The notes under the pieces were generated by a model. The model worked only from the letters and a program-made list of their open reading frames with translations, had not been told where the DNA came from and ran no database searches. Positions 1-7,403 of a stretch of DNA of 64,000 nucleotides are shown here, in pieces (position 1 is the first letter of the stretch; each line of letters begins with the position of its first letter). A program made the position numbers and the translations under genes. The stretch comes from Halorubrum sp. JWXQ-INN 858. GTDB lineage: Archaea > Halobacteriota > Halobacteria > Halobacteriales > Haloferacaceae. The stretch spans positions 124,001-188,000 of the forward strand of contig NZ_WUAX01000009.1 in the NCBI RefSeq assembly GCF_009806985.1, in the 5' to 3' direction.

Positions 1-236
1 ACCGCCTCGACGCCACGCTCGCCGGCCTGCCGCGCGGCGTTCGGGTTGCGGTCGCTGCCGACGACGCGGAGCCCGCACTCCTCGCGGATCCGTTCGGCGA
101 CCCAGCCGGAGCCGGTGCCGACCTCCAACACTCGCCCGTGTGCGCCCTCGACCGCCGCCGCCGCGAGCAGGCCGGAGTCCTCCGCCGGCTGATAGACGTC
201 GAGGTCGAGCCCGCGACGCTCGGCGAGGTCGGTCAC
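1..236 (-). CDS. HemK2-like class I SAM methyltransferase, 3' part beyond window
   Basis: This is the N-terminal part (about 78 residues) of a SAM-dependent methyltransferase that runs off the left edge. It starts at a GTG and soon reads VYQPAEDSGLLAAA, the N-terminal signature of the HemK2/N6AMT1 family, then motif I EVGTGSGWVAE and the acidic end of strand 2 (GSDRNPNA). Family members methylate the glutamine of the GGQ loop of release factor aRF1, or other proteins. The NPPY catalytic motif would lie outside the window, so the substrate cannot be judged. Its GTG overlaps the TGA of the mscS gene by 4 nt (GTGA), so it is probably the last gene, translationally coupled, of the leftward L21e-rpoF-DUF655-ksgA-mscS operon. 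That position beside ksgA fits a role in translation. Confidence 0.85.
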   Translation of the reverse strand, partial: MTDLAERRGLDLDVYQPAEDSGLLAAAAVEGAHGRVLEVGTGSGWVAERIREECGLRVVGSDRNPNAARQAGERGVEA

Positions 237-1438
237 CGCCCGTCACCTCCCGACCCCTGACTGCGGCCGGGTGAGCCGCCCCCGGCTCCGTCCGCTCCTG
301 TGCCCCCGATCGATCCGTCACCGCGGGCGACGTCCCGACCGACCGCCGAGTCGAGTTGCACCCCGAACTCCCCCTGTCGTGCGGACAGCGTCTGCTGTGG
401 GAACGGGATGGTGATCCCCTCGTGTTCTAACCCGGACTTGATCGCGCTCATCGCGGCGGTCTGCGTGCGCCAGCGCTTCCGCATGCTCGGGTCCGTGATC
501 CAGTACCGGACCCCGAGGACGACTGCGGAGTCCGCGAACCGCTTCGTGACCACGTCGGGCTCGGGCATCCGAGCGATCCCGTCGATGTCGACGATCGCCT
601 CCCGGAGCACCGCCGCCGCCCGGTTGACGTTGGCGTCGTAGTCCACCCCCACCTCGATCTCGATGCGGAGCCGGTTGCGGCGGGAGCGGTCGATCACGGG
701 CCGCGAGCGCACCTCGTCGTTCGGGATCGTGACGACCTCGCCGTCGAACGACCGCATCCGCGTGTTGATGATCGAGATGTCGGTGACGGTCCCCTCGTGG
801 TCGCCGACCTCGACCCAGTCGCCCACCTCGAAGGGGCGCGAGAACATCAGGACGAACCCCGCAAGCGCCGCACCGAGCGTCTGTCTCGCCGCCATCCCGA
901 CGACGATCCCCAAGAACCCGGCCCCGACGAGGAGGCTGCCGACGTTGTCGGTGAACAGCCCGATCGTCACGAGCACGACCAGGGTGTAGACCGTGATCTG
1001 GATCGTGCGCCGGAGCATCTCCTCCTGGTGTTCCGAGACCGCGGTGCTCTCGGTCGCGAGCTCGCGGACCACGCCGCCGAGGAAGTCCGTCAGCGCGTAG
1101 GCGCTCGCCAAGAGCACGACGGCGAGCACGATGTTCGACAGGTGGTCGGCGATGGCCGCGTTCTCCAACGCGTTCAGGAGCGCGCTCCCGAGCCCCCACA
1201 CCGCGAGCACGCCCAGGACGCCGGCTGCGGTCGCCGCCGCCACGGCCGAGGAGAGCAGGAGCCGCTGTTTCGAGGTGCGTTCCCCCTCGCGCCGCTTCAG
1301 CCAGCCGATCGCGAGCCGAACGGCGACGACCGCCGCGAGGATCGCGATCGTGAGACCGATCCGTTCGAGGTCCCCGCCCGCGAACCGCTCGATGGAGACG
1401 AGCCCGTCCGCGAGCGTCCGCGATCCGGCTCCGGACAT
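233..1438 (-). CDS. mscS: MscS-family small-conductance mechanosensitive channel
   Basis: A 401-residue membrane protein of the MscS family, which opens under membrane tension and releases solutes during osmotic downshock. Hydrophobic segments lie near residues 28-48, 60-90, 95-120 and 145-165. They are followed by the pore helix and beta domain, where GFLGIVVGMAARQTLGAALAG is the glycine/alanine-rich pore-lining helix and FEVGDWVEVGDHEGTVTDI is the family signature. A mixed alpha/beta cytoplasmic domain runs to about residue 345. The tail (about residues 370-401) is glycine-rich and probably disordered. The start lies 1 nt after the ksgA stop codon and the gene ends in a 4-nt overlap with the HemK2-like gene, so all three are likely co-transcribed. 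Confidence 0.93.
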   Translation of the reverse strand: MSGAGSRTLADGLVSIERFAGGDLERIGLTIAILAAVVAVRLAIGWLKRREGERTSKQRLLLSSAVAAATAAGVLGVLAVWGLGSALLNALENAAIADHLSNIVLAVVLLASAYALTDFLGGVVRELATESTAVSEHQEEMLRRTIQITVYTLVVLVTIGLFTDNVGSLLVGAGFLGIVVGMAARQTLGAALAGFVLMFSRPFEVGDWVEVGDHEGTVTDISIINTRMRSFDGEVVTIPNDEVRSRPVIDRSRRNRLRIEIEVGVDYDANVNRAAAVLREAIVDIDGIARMPEPDVVTKRFADSAVVLGVRYWITDPSMRKRWRTQTAAMSAIKSGLEHEGITIPFPQQTLSARQGEFGVQLDSAVGRDVARGDGSIGGTGADGAGGGSPGRSQGSGGDGR

Positions 1439-1439
1439 C

Positions 1440-2366
1440 TCACCCCTCCGTGGACGGGCCGTCGCCCGCCGTGTCCGGCGGCGACCCGTGCTCCCGGGCC
1501 AGCTCCGCCAGCGCGGCGAACGCGCTCGGGTCGAGGGTACCCGGTCGGCGGCGAAGCAGGTCCTCCTCGGCGGCGTCGACGACCGCCTCGGGCTCCGCCA
1601 ACCCGGAGATGTGTGCCGTGTTCCGGATCGCGTTCCGAACCGTCTTGCGGCGCTGGGTGAAAAGCGCCTTCACGAACCGGAGGAAGAACGCCTCGTCGCC
1701 CACGGTGTACTCCGGGTCGCGAGGGGTACACCGGACGATCGCGCTCTCGACGGCCGGCTGGGGGTCGAACGCCTCCTTCGGGACGCTCTCGACGAGCTCC
1801 ACGTCGGCGTAATGGCCCGCGGAGACGGAGAGCCGGCCGTACTCGGGCTCGCCCGCGGCGGCGACCATCCGCTCGGCGAACTCCTTTTGGAACATCAACA
1901 CCAGCGGCTTCCGCTCGGGGAGCAGCCGGAAGGCGATCTCCGAGGAGACGCCGTACGGGAGGTTGGCGACACAGGCCGTGAACTCCGGGAGGGCGACCGT
2001 CAGCGCGTCGCCCTCGACGACGTCGAGCGACCCCGCGTCGACGGCGTCCGCGAACTCCTCGCGGAGGAACGCCGCGAACGCCCGGTCGCGTTCGACGACG
2101 GTCACCCGGCCGCGTGGCTCCGGTCCGCCGGCGTCGACGGCCGCGAGCAGTCGGTCGGTGAGCGCTCCCGCCCCGCCGCCGATCTCGAGGAGGTGGCTCC
2201 GGTCGGCGTCCGCCGGGAGGTACGTCGGGATCCGGTCGAGGACGCGGTCGTCGACGAGGAAGTGCTGGTCGTGGTCGGGGTCCGCGCGGGTCCCCGCCCG
2301 ACGCGCGAGCGCGTCGGGGTCGCGAGCCCCGTACCCCGCGGGTTCCCCCGTCGATGGGTCAGTCAT
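1440..2366 (-). CDS. ksgA: 16S rRNA (adenine-N6,N6)-dimethyltransferase KsgA/Dim1
   Basis: A 308-residue KsgA/Dim1 protein, which dimethylates the two adjacent adenines in the loop of the 3'-terminal hairpin of 16S rRNA during small-subunit assembly. Visible features are the QHFLVDDRVLDRI start motif (about residue 35), the SAM-binding LLEIGGGAGALTDRLL (about 60), VVERDRAFAAFL, VEGDALTV, and the catalytic NLPYGVSSEIAFRLL near residue 135. The C-terminal domain contains VKALFTQRRKTVRNAI. Length fits archaeal members with a slightly extended acidic N terminus. It sits between the DUF655 gene and mscS; the 90-bp gap to DUF655 leaves room for a further promoter, but none is obvious. L21e, RpoF, DUF655 and KsgA together form a well-known archaeal gene neighbourhood. 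Confidence 0.96.
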   Translation of the reverse strand: MTDPSTGEPAGYGARDPDALARRAGTRADPDHDQHFLVDDRVLDRIPTYLPADADRSHLLEIGGGAGALTDRLLAAVDAGGPEPRGRVTVVERDRAFAAFLREEFADAVDAGSLDVVEGDALTVALPEFTACVANLPYGVSSEIAFRLLPERKPLVLMFQKEFAERMVAAAGEPEYGRLSVSAGHYADVELVESVPKEAFDPQPAVESAIVRCTPRDPEYTVGDEAFFLRFVKALFTQRRKTVRNAIRNTAHISGLAEPEAVVDAAEEDLLRRRPGTLDPSAFAALAELAREHGSPPDTAGDGPSTEG

Positions 2367-2456
2367 TGGCGGCGGTAGACGGCGATTCCGGGTAAAAGTC
2401 TCGTTTCGTGACTCCCGCCGCGATGCCGACCGGCGTCCCGTGTCAGCGCCCCGTCG

Positions 2457-3092
2457 TCACTCGTTCCGGCCGACGAACGTCCGGTACTTCAGGTCGTCCT
2501 CGCGGACCTCCTCGACGATGCGTTCGATGACGACCTCGCGGGGTCGGTGGAGCCCCGAGACGCGGTCGGTCAGCTCGGTGAAGCTCTCGAAGGGGCCCCG
2601 TTTGCGCTCGTCGATGACCTTGTTCCGGAGCTTCTTGCCGATCCCGGGCAGGAGGTTGAGCTGGTGGAGCCGGAGGGTGATCGGGCCCGCCTCGTTGAAG
2701 AAGTCGACGAAGCGTCGCTCGTCGGACTCGACCACGTCGGCGACCGCGTACTCGATCTCCGCCGCCGCGTTGCGCGTGAGGTCGTCGGCGTCGATCTCGC
2801 GATAGCGCGTCGCGTACCGGTCGTCGTCGAGGGGGATCCGATCGCTCACGGAGACGTCGGCGTCCGCCGCGAGCATCACCTCGTACAGCCGGAAGTCGTC
2901 GACGCCGAGCCCGTACGCGATCGGCGACTTCTGGTACCCCGGCCGACCGTCGTCCGGCCGCCCGGTCGGGAGCACGTCGAGCAGCACCGCCTGGGACGTG
3001 GGGCCCCCGTCGGCCTCGTCGGTGGCGTCGTCGCCGACGGAGTCGTCGCCGACAGGGTCGTCTCCGGGCGCGTCCGTGTCGGAGTCACTCAT
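2457..3092 (-). CDS. DUF655 helix-hairpin-helix protein
   Basis: A 211-residue archaeal protein of the DUF655 family, whose biochemical role is not settled. Its conserved place between RNA polymerase subunit F and KsgA suggests an RNA-related function. The N-terminal 30 residues are a very acidic, repetitive tail (GDDPVGDDSVGDDATD). An OB-like core follows. A helix-hairpin-helix motif near residue 150 (LNLLPGIGKKLRNKVIDERK) is a nucleic-acid-binding element. A minus-strand AT-rich element at 3110-3122, about 25 bp before the ATG, could be a TATA box giving this gene its own leaderless promoter in addition to read-through from rpoF, whose stop lies 114 bp upstream. Confidence 0.9.
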   Translation of the reverse strand: MSDSDTDAPGDDPVGDDSVGDDATDEADGGPTSQAVLLDVLPTGRPDDGRPGYQKSPIAYGLGVDDFRLYEVMLAADADVSVSDRIPLDDDRYATRYREIDADDLTRNAAAEIEYAVADVVESDERRFVDFFNEAGPITLRLHQLNLLPGIGKKLRNKVIDERKRGPFESFTELTDRVSGLHRPREVVIERIVEEVREDDLKYRTFVGRNE

Positions 3093-3206
3093 ACCCTTAT
3101 TACGGCTCCGGGGACTTAAAAAATCGCTGCCGCGGGGGCGACGACGTTCGCCGAGGGAACGCCGTCGTGGCCGCGGTCACGCGCCGTTCGCGTTCGAGCG
3201 CCGCCG

Positions 3207-3563
3207 TCAGGCGTACTTCGCGACGATGTCGAGGACCTCGTCGAGCTCGTCGCCGTCGAGCGAGTAGCGCTCCTGGGCGAAGACGGACCGCAGCTCGGTC
3301 CGGTCCTCCGGGAGCAGGTCGGCGATCTTGATCGCCGTCGGCACGTCGATGGGCTCCAGCTCGGCGAGCTCCTCGACCAGCTCGCGCGATTCCTCGGCGT
3401 CGAGGTGGGCGAACCGGTTGACGTGCTCGATGGCGCGCGCCAACTCGTAGCGCAGTTCGCGCTCGTCGTCGGCCGCACGCGCGTCCTCGATCTCGACGAG
3501 GATCTGCTTCGCCTCGGAGGTGGTGACGTATTCCTCGTCGAGCTTCTCTTTGAATATGGTCAT
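3207..3563 (-). CDS. rpoF: DNA-directed RNA polymerase subunit F (Rpo4)
   Basis: A 118-residue Rpb4-family subunit. In archaea it pairs with Rpo7 to form the stalk of RNA polymerase, which contacts nascent RNA and aids open-complex formation. The sequence is all-helical with the expected blocks: EEYVTTSEAKQILVEIED at the N terminus, a central leucine/glutamate-rich helix (ESRELVEELAEL), and the C-terminal HRDC-like part (KIADLLPEDRTELRSVFAQE). Length is normal. Its ATG lies 1 nt after the stop codon of the L21e gene, so the two are almost certainly translationally coupled. Confidence 0.96.
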   Translation of the reverse strand: MTIFKEKLDEEYVTTSEAKQILVEIEDARAADDERELRYELARAIEHVNRFAHLDAEESRELVEELAELEPIDVPTAIKIADLLPEDRTELRSVFAQERYSLDGDELDEVLDIVAKYA

Positions 3564-3564
3564 C

Positions 3565-3858
3565 TCAGTTCTGCTGTGCGCGCATGTGGGCGGCCCGAAC
3601 GATGAGCGTCTTCGCCTTGCGGCCGTCGACGATCTCCACCTTGAACGCGGCTCCCTGCTTCCCGATCACGGTTCCGGTGCGGCCGTCGAATCGCGGGTGG
3701 AACCGCCCTTCCTGCACGCTCGGGTCGATCTTGAGGTGGACCTGCGTCCCCTCGTCGAACTCCTGGATCGCGCGCTGCGGCGGCGAGGTACCGCGGTCAC
3801 GCGGCTTGTTGGACAGCTTGTCGCGGGTCGCCTTCTGGGGCCCATTGGAACTCGGCAT
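3565..3858 (-). CDS. rpl21e: 50S ribosomal protein L21e
   Basis: A 97-residue eukaryotic-type ribosomal protein of the large subunit. The typical N terminus [20 protein letters not shown], the [20 protein letters not shown] block and [18 protein letters not shown] identify it. An upstream in-frame ATG at 3999 would add 47 unrelated residues. The start at 3858 is chosen because it matches the family N terminus and because a TATA-like element lies about 28-38 bp upstream. This is the first gene of the leftward operon that continues into rpoF, DUF655, ksgA, mscS and a HemK2-like gene, linking ribosome synthesis, transcription and rRNA modification. Confidence 0.96.
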   Translation of the reverse strand: MPSSNGPQKATRDKLSNKPRDRGTSPPQRAIQEFDEGTQVHLKIDPSVQEGRFHPRFDGRTGTVIGKQGAAFKVEIVDGRKAKTLIVRAAHMRAQQN

Positions 3859-3885
3859 AGTCGTGTGACCCCCTTCCGTTGCCGC

Positions 3886-3897
3886 AGTTATAAATGG
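3886..3897 (-). promoter_or_regulatory. TATA-box promoter of the L21e operon
   Basis: On the minus strand this reads CATTTATAACT, an archaeal TATA element 28-39 bp before the L21e ATG. The spacing predicts a leaderless or nearly leaderless transcript. Confidence 0.6.
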
Positions 3898-3936
3898 TGC
3901 GTTACGGGGCGCAGGACGCGGACGCGTACCATACTG

Positions 3937-4000
3937 CCGGTTCGCTTCGTGACGCCTGGCGGTTCGCTTCGTGACGCCTGCCGATTCGCCCCGTGACACG
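3937..4000. repeat. 22-bp tandem repeat, three copies
   Basis: Two near-identical 22-bp units (core GGTTCGCTTCGTGACGCCTG at 3937-3958 and 3959-3980) and a diverged third copy ending at 4000. They lie in the divergent gap between the L21e operon and mptA. I see no gene in this stretch. Confidence 0.8.
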
Positions 4001-4108
4001 TCGACCCGCTCGGTCCGGCGACGAAACGCTTCGACGACGTCGACCCGGGGGCGATCCGACCACCCCTTTCGAAAGCACTAATCGGTCGCCTCCCTTGATA
4101 AACACGTA

Positions 4109-5035
4109 ATGAGTCATCAGCTGCCTGACGTACAGGCGTCCGCCCCCGACGTCGCCGTCGGGCTCTCACAGGTCGGCGTCACCGGCGTGGAGAAGCTCGT
4201 CAAGCTCGCCCGGGAGGACGCGCGCCCGATCGTCCTCATGGCCGAGTTCGAGGTGTTCGTCGACCTCCCCGGCGGCCGCAAGGGGATCGACATGTCGCGG
4301 AACCTCGCGACGATCGACGAGATACTGGAGGACATCACGCGCGAGGAGGCGTACCGCGTCGAGGACGTCTGTGGCGACGCCGCCGAGCGGCTCCTCGCGA
4401 AACACGACTACACGACGACCGCCGAGGTGTCGATGACCGCAGAGCTCGTCACCCGCGAGAACACGCCGGCGTCCGGACTCGAGACACAGAGCACGTCGAC
4501 GATCATCGCCAGCGCCACCGCGACCGAGGAGGGGACCCGCGAGGAGATCGGCGCGGAGGTCACGGGGATGACCGTCTGTCCCTGCTCGCAGGGGATGAGC
4601 GAGTCCCGCGCCCGCGACGAGCTCCACGCGCTCGGCGTCGACGAGGAGACGACGGAGGCGTTCCTCGACGCCGTCCCGCAGCCGGGTCACTCCCAGCGCG
4701 GTCACGCGACGCTGACGATCACCACGGACGGCCACCCCGACGTCGACCTCCGCGACGTGATCGACATCGCCCGCGACTCGATGAGCGCGCGGATCTACAA
4801 CATGGCGAAGCGCCCCGACGAGGACTACATGACGTACCACGCCCACGCCGACGCGAAGTTCGTCGAGGACTGCGTCCGGGCGCTCGCGGAGGGGACGGTC
4901 GAGGAGTTCGACGGGCTCCCGGACGACGCCGTCGTCCACATGAAACAGTCGAACGACGAATCGATCCACCAACACAACGCCCACGCGGAGCGGGAGGTCA
5001 CGCTGGGTGACCTCCGCGACGAGCTCGACGCGTAG
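4109..5035 (+). CDS. mptA: GTP cyclohydrolase MptA (FolE2-like)
   Basis: A 308-residue member of the FolE2/MptA family. MptA uses Fe(II) to convert GTP to 7,8-dihydroneopterin 2',3'-cyclic phosphate, the first step of archaeal (tetrahydro)methanopterin synthesis; in haloarchaea the product feeds folate and pterin synthesis. The start [20 protein letters not shown] is the family N terminus. Diagnostic parts are [20 protein letters not shown] (conserved Cys), [13 protein letters not shown] with the metal-binding histidines, and [19 protein letters not shown]. Length is normal. A TATA-like CACTAATC lies about 28 bp before the ATG. It is divergent from the L21e operon and followed by a 180-bp gap to the CBS gene. 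Confidence 0.95.
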   Translation: MSHQLPDVQASAPDVAVGLSQVGVTGVEKLVKLAREDARPIVLMAEFEVFVDLPGGRKGIDMSRNLATIDEILEDITREEAYRVEDVCGDAAERLLAKHDYTTTAEVSMTAELVTRENTPASGLETQSTSTIIASATATEEGTREEIGAEVTGMTVCPCSQGMSESRARDELHALGVDEETTEAFLDAVPQPGHSQRGHATLTITTDGHPDVDLRDVIDIARDSMSARIYNMAKRPDEDYMTYHAHADAKFVEDCVRALAEGTVEEFDGLPDDAVVHMKQSNDESIHQHNAHAEREVTLGDLRDELDA

Positions 5036-5217
5036 GCAGCCTCACGGCGGGTAAACGCCCTCGCACGACGAGCTCGACGCGCAGGCACCGATCTTTTTCG
5101 CCCGTCGAGAACCGCCGATGGCTACTTGTTATCGACTCACATCCTTTCGAACGTGGGCGGTGCGACATCGATAGGCGGACCGAACGGGTCGACCAACCGC
5201 AGACCACGACCACGATC

Positions 5218-6441
5218 ATGGACATCACAGACATCGTTTCGACGGAGTACGTGCAGCTCCCTCCCGACGCCCCGGTCTCGAAGCTCACCGGAACGTTCGA
5301 CGACCCGGAGGTCGTCGGCGTCGTCGTGTACGGCGACGAGTTCGAGGGCGTCGTGACGAGACGACGGATCGCGAGCTCGCACCACCAGCCGAACGAGAAG
5401 CTCGGCTCCGTGGTGTGGAACGTCCCTCGGCTCGCCCCCGACGAGGACGTCCGGAAGGTCGCCCGACTCATGATCGACGGGGGGTCCCAGATCCTCCCCG
5501 TCGTCGAGGGCGGGGAGCTGATCGGGGTGGTGACCGCCGACGACGTGCTCGACGCGGTGAAGCCGTTCCTCGACGCGGCCACCGTCGAGGACGCGTGTTC
5601 GACTGACCTCGTCACCGTCGGCCCGCGCACGAGCGTCGGCGAAGCGCTCAACGCCTTCCGGGAGTACCGGATCACGCATCTCCCAGTCGTCGAGGACGGC
5701 GCCGCGGTCGGCGTGTTGAGCCTCTACGACGTGACGGGGATCACCGTCCGGGACGTCGAACGGAGCCAGGGCGGCGACGCGGGCGACGGCTCCACGAAAG
5801 AGGGCTCCTCGGCGGTCAGCGGCGGGCGGACGCGTCGCGGGGGCTTCGGTGCCCGCGAAGGCGAGATGGACCGGATCCTCGACCTCCCCGTCCGCGACGT
5901 CATGACCTCGCCCGCGCGAACGATCTCCCCGGACCGAACGCTCCAGGACGCCGTGAACGAGCTGTTCGAGGCCGGCGGCTCCTCGCTGGTCGTCACGGAG
6001 AACGACGAGACGATCGGGATCGTCACGAAGACGGACGTCCTCGACGCGCTCACGTGGGAGGCGGACGGGAACCGAGCCGTTCAGGTGTACGGGACCGACC
6101 TCCTCGACGACGTGCAGTACGACGAGATCGTGGCGATGATCGAGAAGTTCGACGACAGGGACCACGGGATGTCCGTCCTCGACGCGAAGGTCCACCTCCA
6201 CGAACACGACGAGACGCACCGCGGCACGCCGCTGCTGCTCGCCCGGATCCGGCTCCACACGGACCGGGGACTCTACCTCGCTTCGGGCGAGGGGTACGGG
6301 GCCTCCCACGCGCTCAACGAGGCGCGGGACGTGCTCGAACGCCGAATCCGGGACAAGAAGACGTACGGGCGGAGCAAGAAGCCGCCGAGCGAGGAGTTCT
6401 GGGAGAAGCGGTTCGGATGGATACTCGAAGGCGACGGCTGA
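5218..6441 (+). CDS. Four-CBS-domain protein with C-terminal HPF/RaiA-like domain
   Basis: A 407-residue protein. Four CBS domains can be traced: residues about 3-50 (VSTEYVQLPPDAPVSKL), 65-120 (LAPDEDVRKVARLMIDGG), 123-180 (VEDACSTDLVTVGPRTSVGE) and 220-275 (PVRDVMTSPARTISPDRT). Such pairs usually bind adenine nucleotides. A linker rich in Gly, Ser and charge separates domains 3 and 4. Residues about 285-380 (YDEIVAMIEKF, then SVLDAKVHLHEHD, RIRLHTDRGLYLASGEGYG, ALNEARDVLERRI) follow the helix-strand-strand-strand-helix order of ribosome-hibernation proteins of the HPF/RaiA type. The basic tail is KKTYGRSKKPPSEEFWEKRF. I infer an energy-sensing protein that binds ribosomes or RNA; the HPF assignment rests on pattern, not alignment. 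It is followed by a convergent TrmB gene 25 bp away. Confidence 0.85.
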   Translation: MDITDIVSTEYVQLPPDAPVSKLTGTFDDPEVVGVVVYGDEFEGVVTRRRIASSHHQPNEKLGSVVWNVPRLAPDEDVRKVARLMIDGGSQILPVVEGGELIGVVTADDVLDAVKPFLDAATVEDACSTDLVTVGPRTSVGEALNAFREYRITHLPVVEDGAAVGVLSLYDVTGITVRDVERSQGGDAGDGSTKEGSSAVSGGRTRRGGFGAREGEMDRILDLPVRDVMTSPARTISPDRTLQDAVNELFEAGGSSLVVTENDETIGIVTKTDVLDALTWEADGNRAVQVYGTDLLDDVQYDEIVAMIEKFDDRDHGMSVLDAKVHLHEHDETHRGTPLLLARIRLHTDRGLYLASGEGYGASHALNEARDVLERRIRDKKTYGRSKKPPSEEFWEKRFGWILEGDG

Positions 6442-6466
6442 CCGCCGGCCGTCCGTACACCGCTGA

Positions 6467-7273
6467 CTACCCGAACGTCAGCGGCTCCGCCTCCGCCCAC
6501 CGCGGCTCGAACCGGTCTTTCACCTTCGCGGCGAACTCCGCGTCCTTCAGGTCGATCACCGCGAACGGCTCGTCCGCCGACAGCGGGTGTGGGACCTCGA
6601 TGCACACCTCGACCCCGTCGAAGACGTTGAACGTCCCCTGGACGTCGGCCGTGGTCCTGACCTCGAACCCGTCCCTGTCGGCGAGCGCGGCGGAGTAGCG
6701 GCGGCCGACGCTCCGGGGAAGCTCGTCGACGGCCTCCGGCGAGAGCAACACCCGGATCTCGACCCCGCGGTCGAGCGCGGCCTCCAGCTCCGCAGTCACC
6801 CGATCGCCTACCGTTCCGAGGTCGAACCCGGTCGCCGGCGCGCCGGCGACGACGACCATCCGCCGGTCCGCGGCGGCGATCCGCTCCAACAGCAGGTCGG
6901 TCGTCTCCTCGGCCCCGACGGCGGCGGTCCAGAACCCCCCGTCGACCGGCTCGCCCGCCTCCAGCTCGACCGAGAGGTCGTCGACGACCTCCTCGTACTG
7001 CTCCGCACGGGTCTCGAGCTCCCGTTTCTTCTCCTCGAGGAGTCGGTCCAAGGCGGCGTCGGGCTCGACGGCGACGTACTTCTTCGGTCGACTCGCCGCC
7101 TGGCTCCGGACGAGGCTGTGCTGCTCCAAACTGTTGAGAACGTCGTATATCCGTCCCATCGGGACCTCGCTCGCCCGTGAGAGGTCCTTCGCGGTCGTCG
7201 GTCCCGTCCGTAACAGCGCGCGGTACGCGCGGGCCTCGTACTCCGAGAGGCCGAGGTCGCGAAGCGATGCCAT
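6467..7273 (-). CDS. TrmB-family transcriptional regulator
   Basis: A 268-residue TrmB-family protein. Residues 1-70 form a winged helix (LGLSEYEARAYRALLRTGPT, then DLSRASEVPMGRIYDVLNSL). A coiled segment LEEKKRELETRAEQYEEVVDDL follows at about 95-120. The C-terminal half (WTAAVGAEETTDLLLERIAAADRRMVVVAGAP and beyond) is the PLD-like effector region seen in TrmB proteins that respond to sugars or related metabolites. The ligand is unknown. The gene appears leaderless: a minus-strand TATA element (GTTTATACTG, 7294-7303) sits about 25 bp before the ATG. A perfect palindrome just behind that promoter suggests autoregulation. It is convergent with the CBS gene and downstream of the DUF255 gene. 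Confidence 0.92.
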   Translation of the reverse strand: MASLRDLGLSEYEARAYRALLRTGPTTAKDLSRASEVPMGRIYDVLNSLEQHSLVRSQAASRPKKYVAVEPDAALDRLLEEKKRELETRAEQYEEVVDDLSVELEAGEPVDGGFWTAAVGAEETTDLLLERIAAADRRMVVVAGAPATGFDLGTVGDRVTAELEAALDRGVEIRVLLSPEAVDELPRSVGRRYSAALADRDGFEVRTTADVQGTFNVFDGVEVCIEVPHPLSADEPFAVIDLKDAEFAAKVKDRFEPRWAEAEPLTFG

Positions 7274-7293
7274 ACTACTCGGTCGACCGGCGA

Positions 7294-7333
7294 CAGTATA
7301 AACGCACCGACGGTTTACACGTTCGGAACGTGT
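7294..7333 (-). promoter_or_regulatory. TATA box and 17-bp palindromic operator candidate of the TrmB gene
   Basis: A TATA element at 7294-7303 (minus strand) is backed, 13 bp further upstream, by ACACGTTC-G-GAACGTGT at 7317-7333, a perfect inverted repeat with 8-bp arms around one base. The arms are too close to make a good RNA hairpin, so a dimeric regulator site, probably for the TrmB protein itself, is the simplest reading. Confidence 0.55.
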
Positions 7334-7403
7334 CCGATCGTTTCCCTCCGGGTCGACGCTGCGAGCGGTGGGCGACGCCGCGGGGGCCGTACGCTTCGTC
7401 TCG

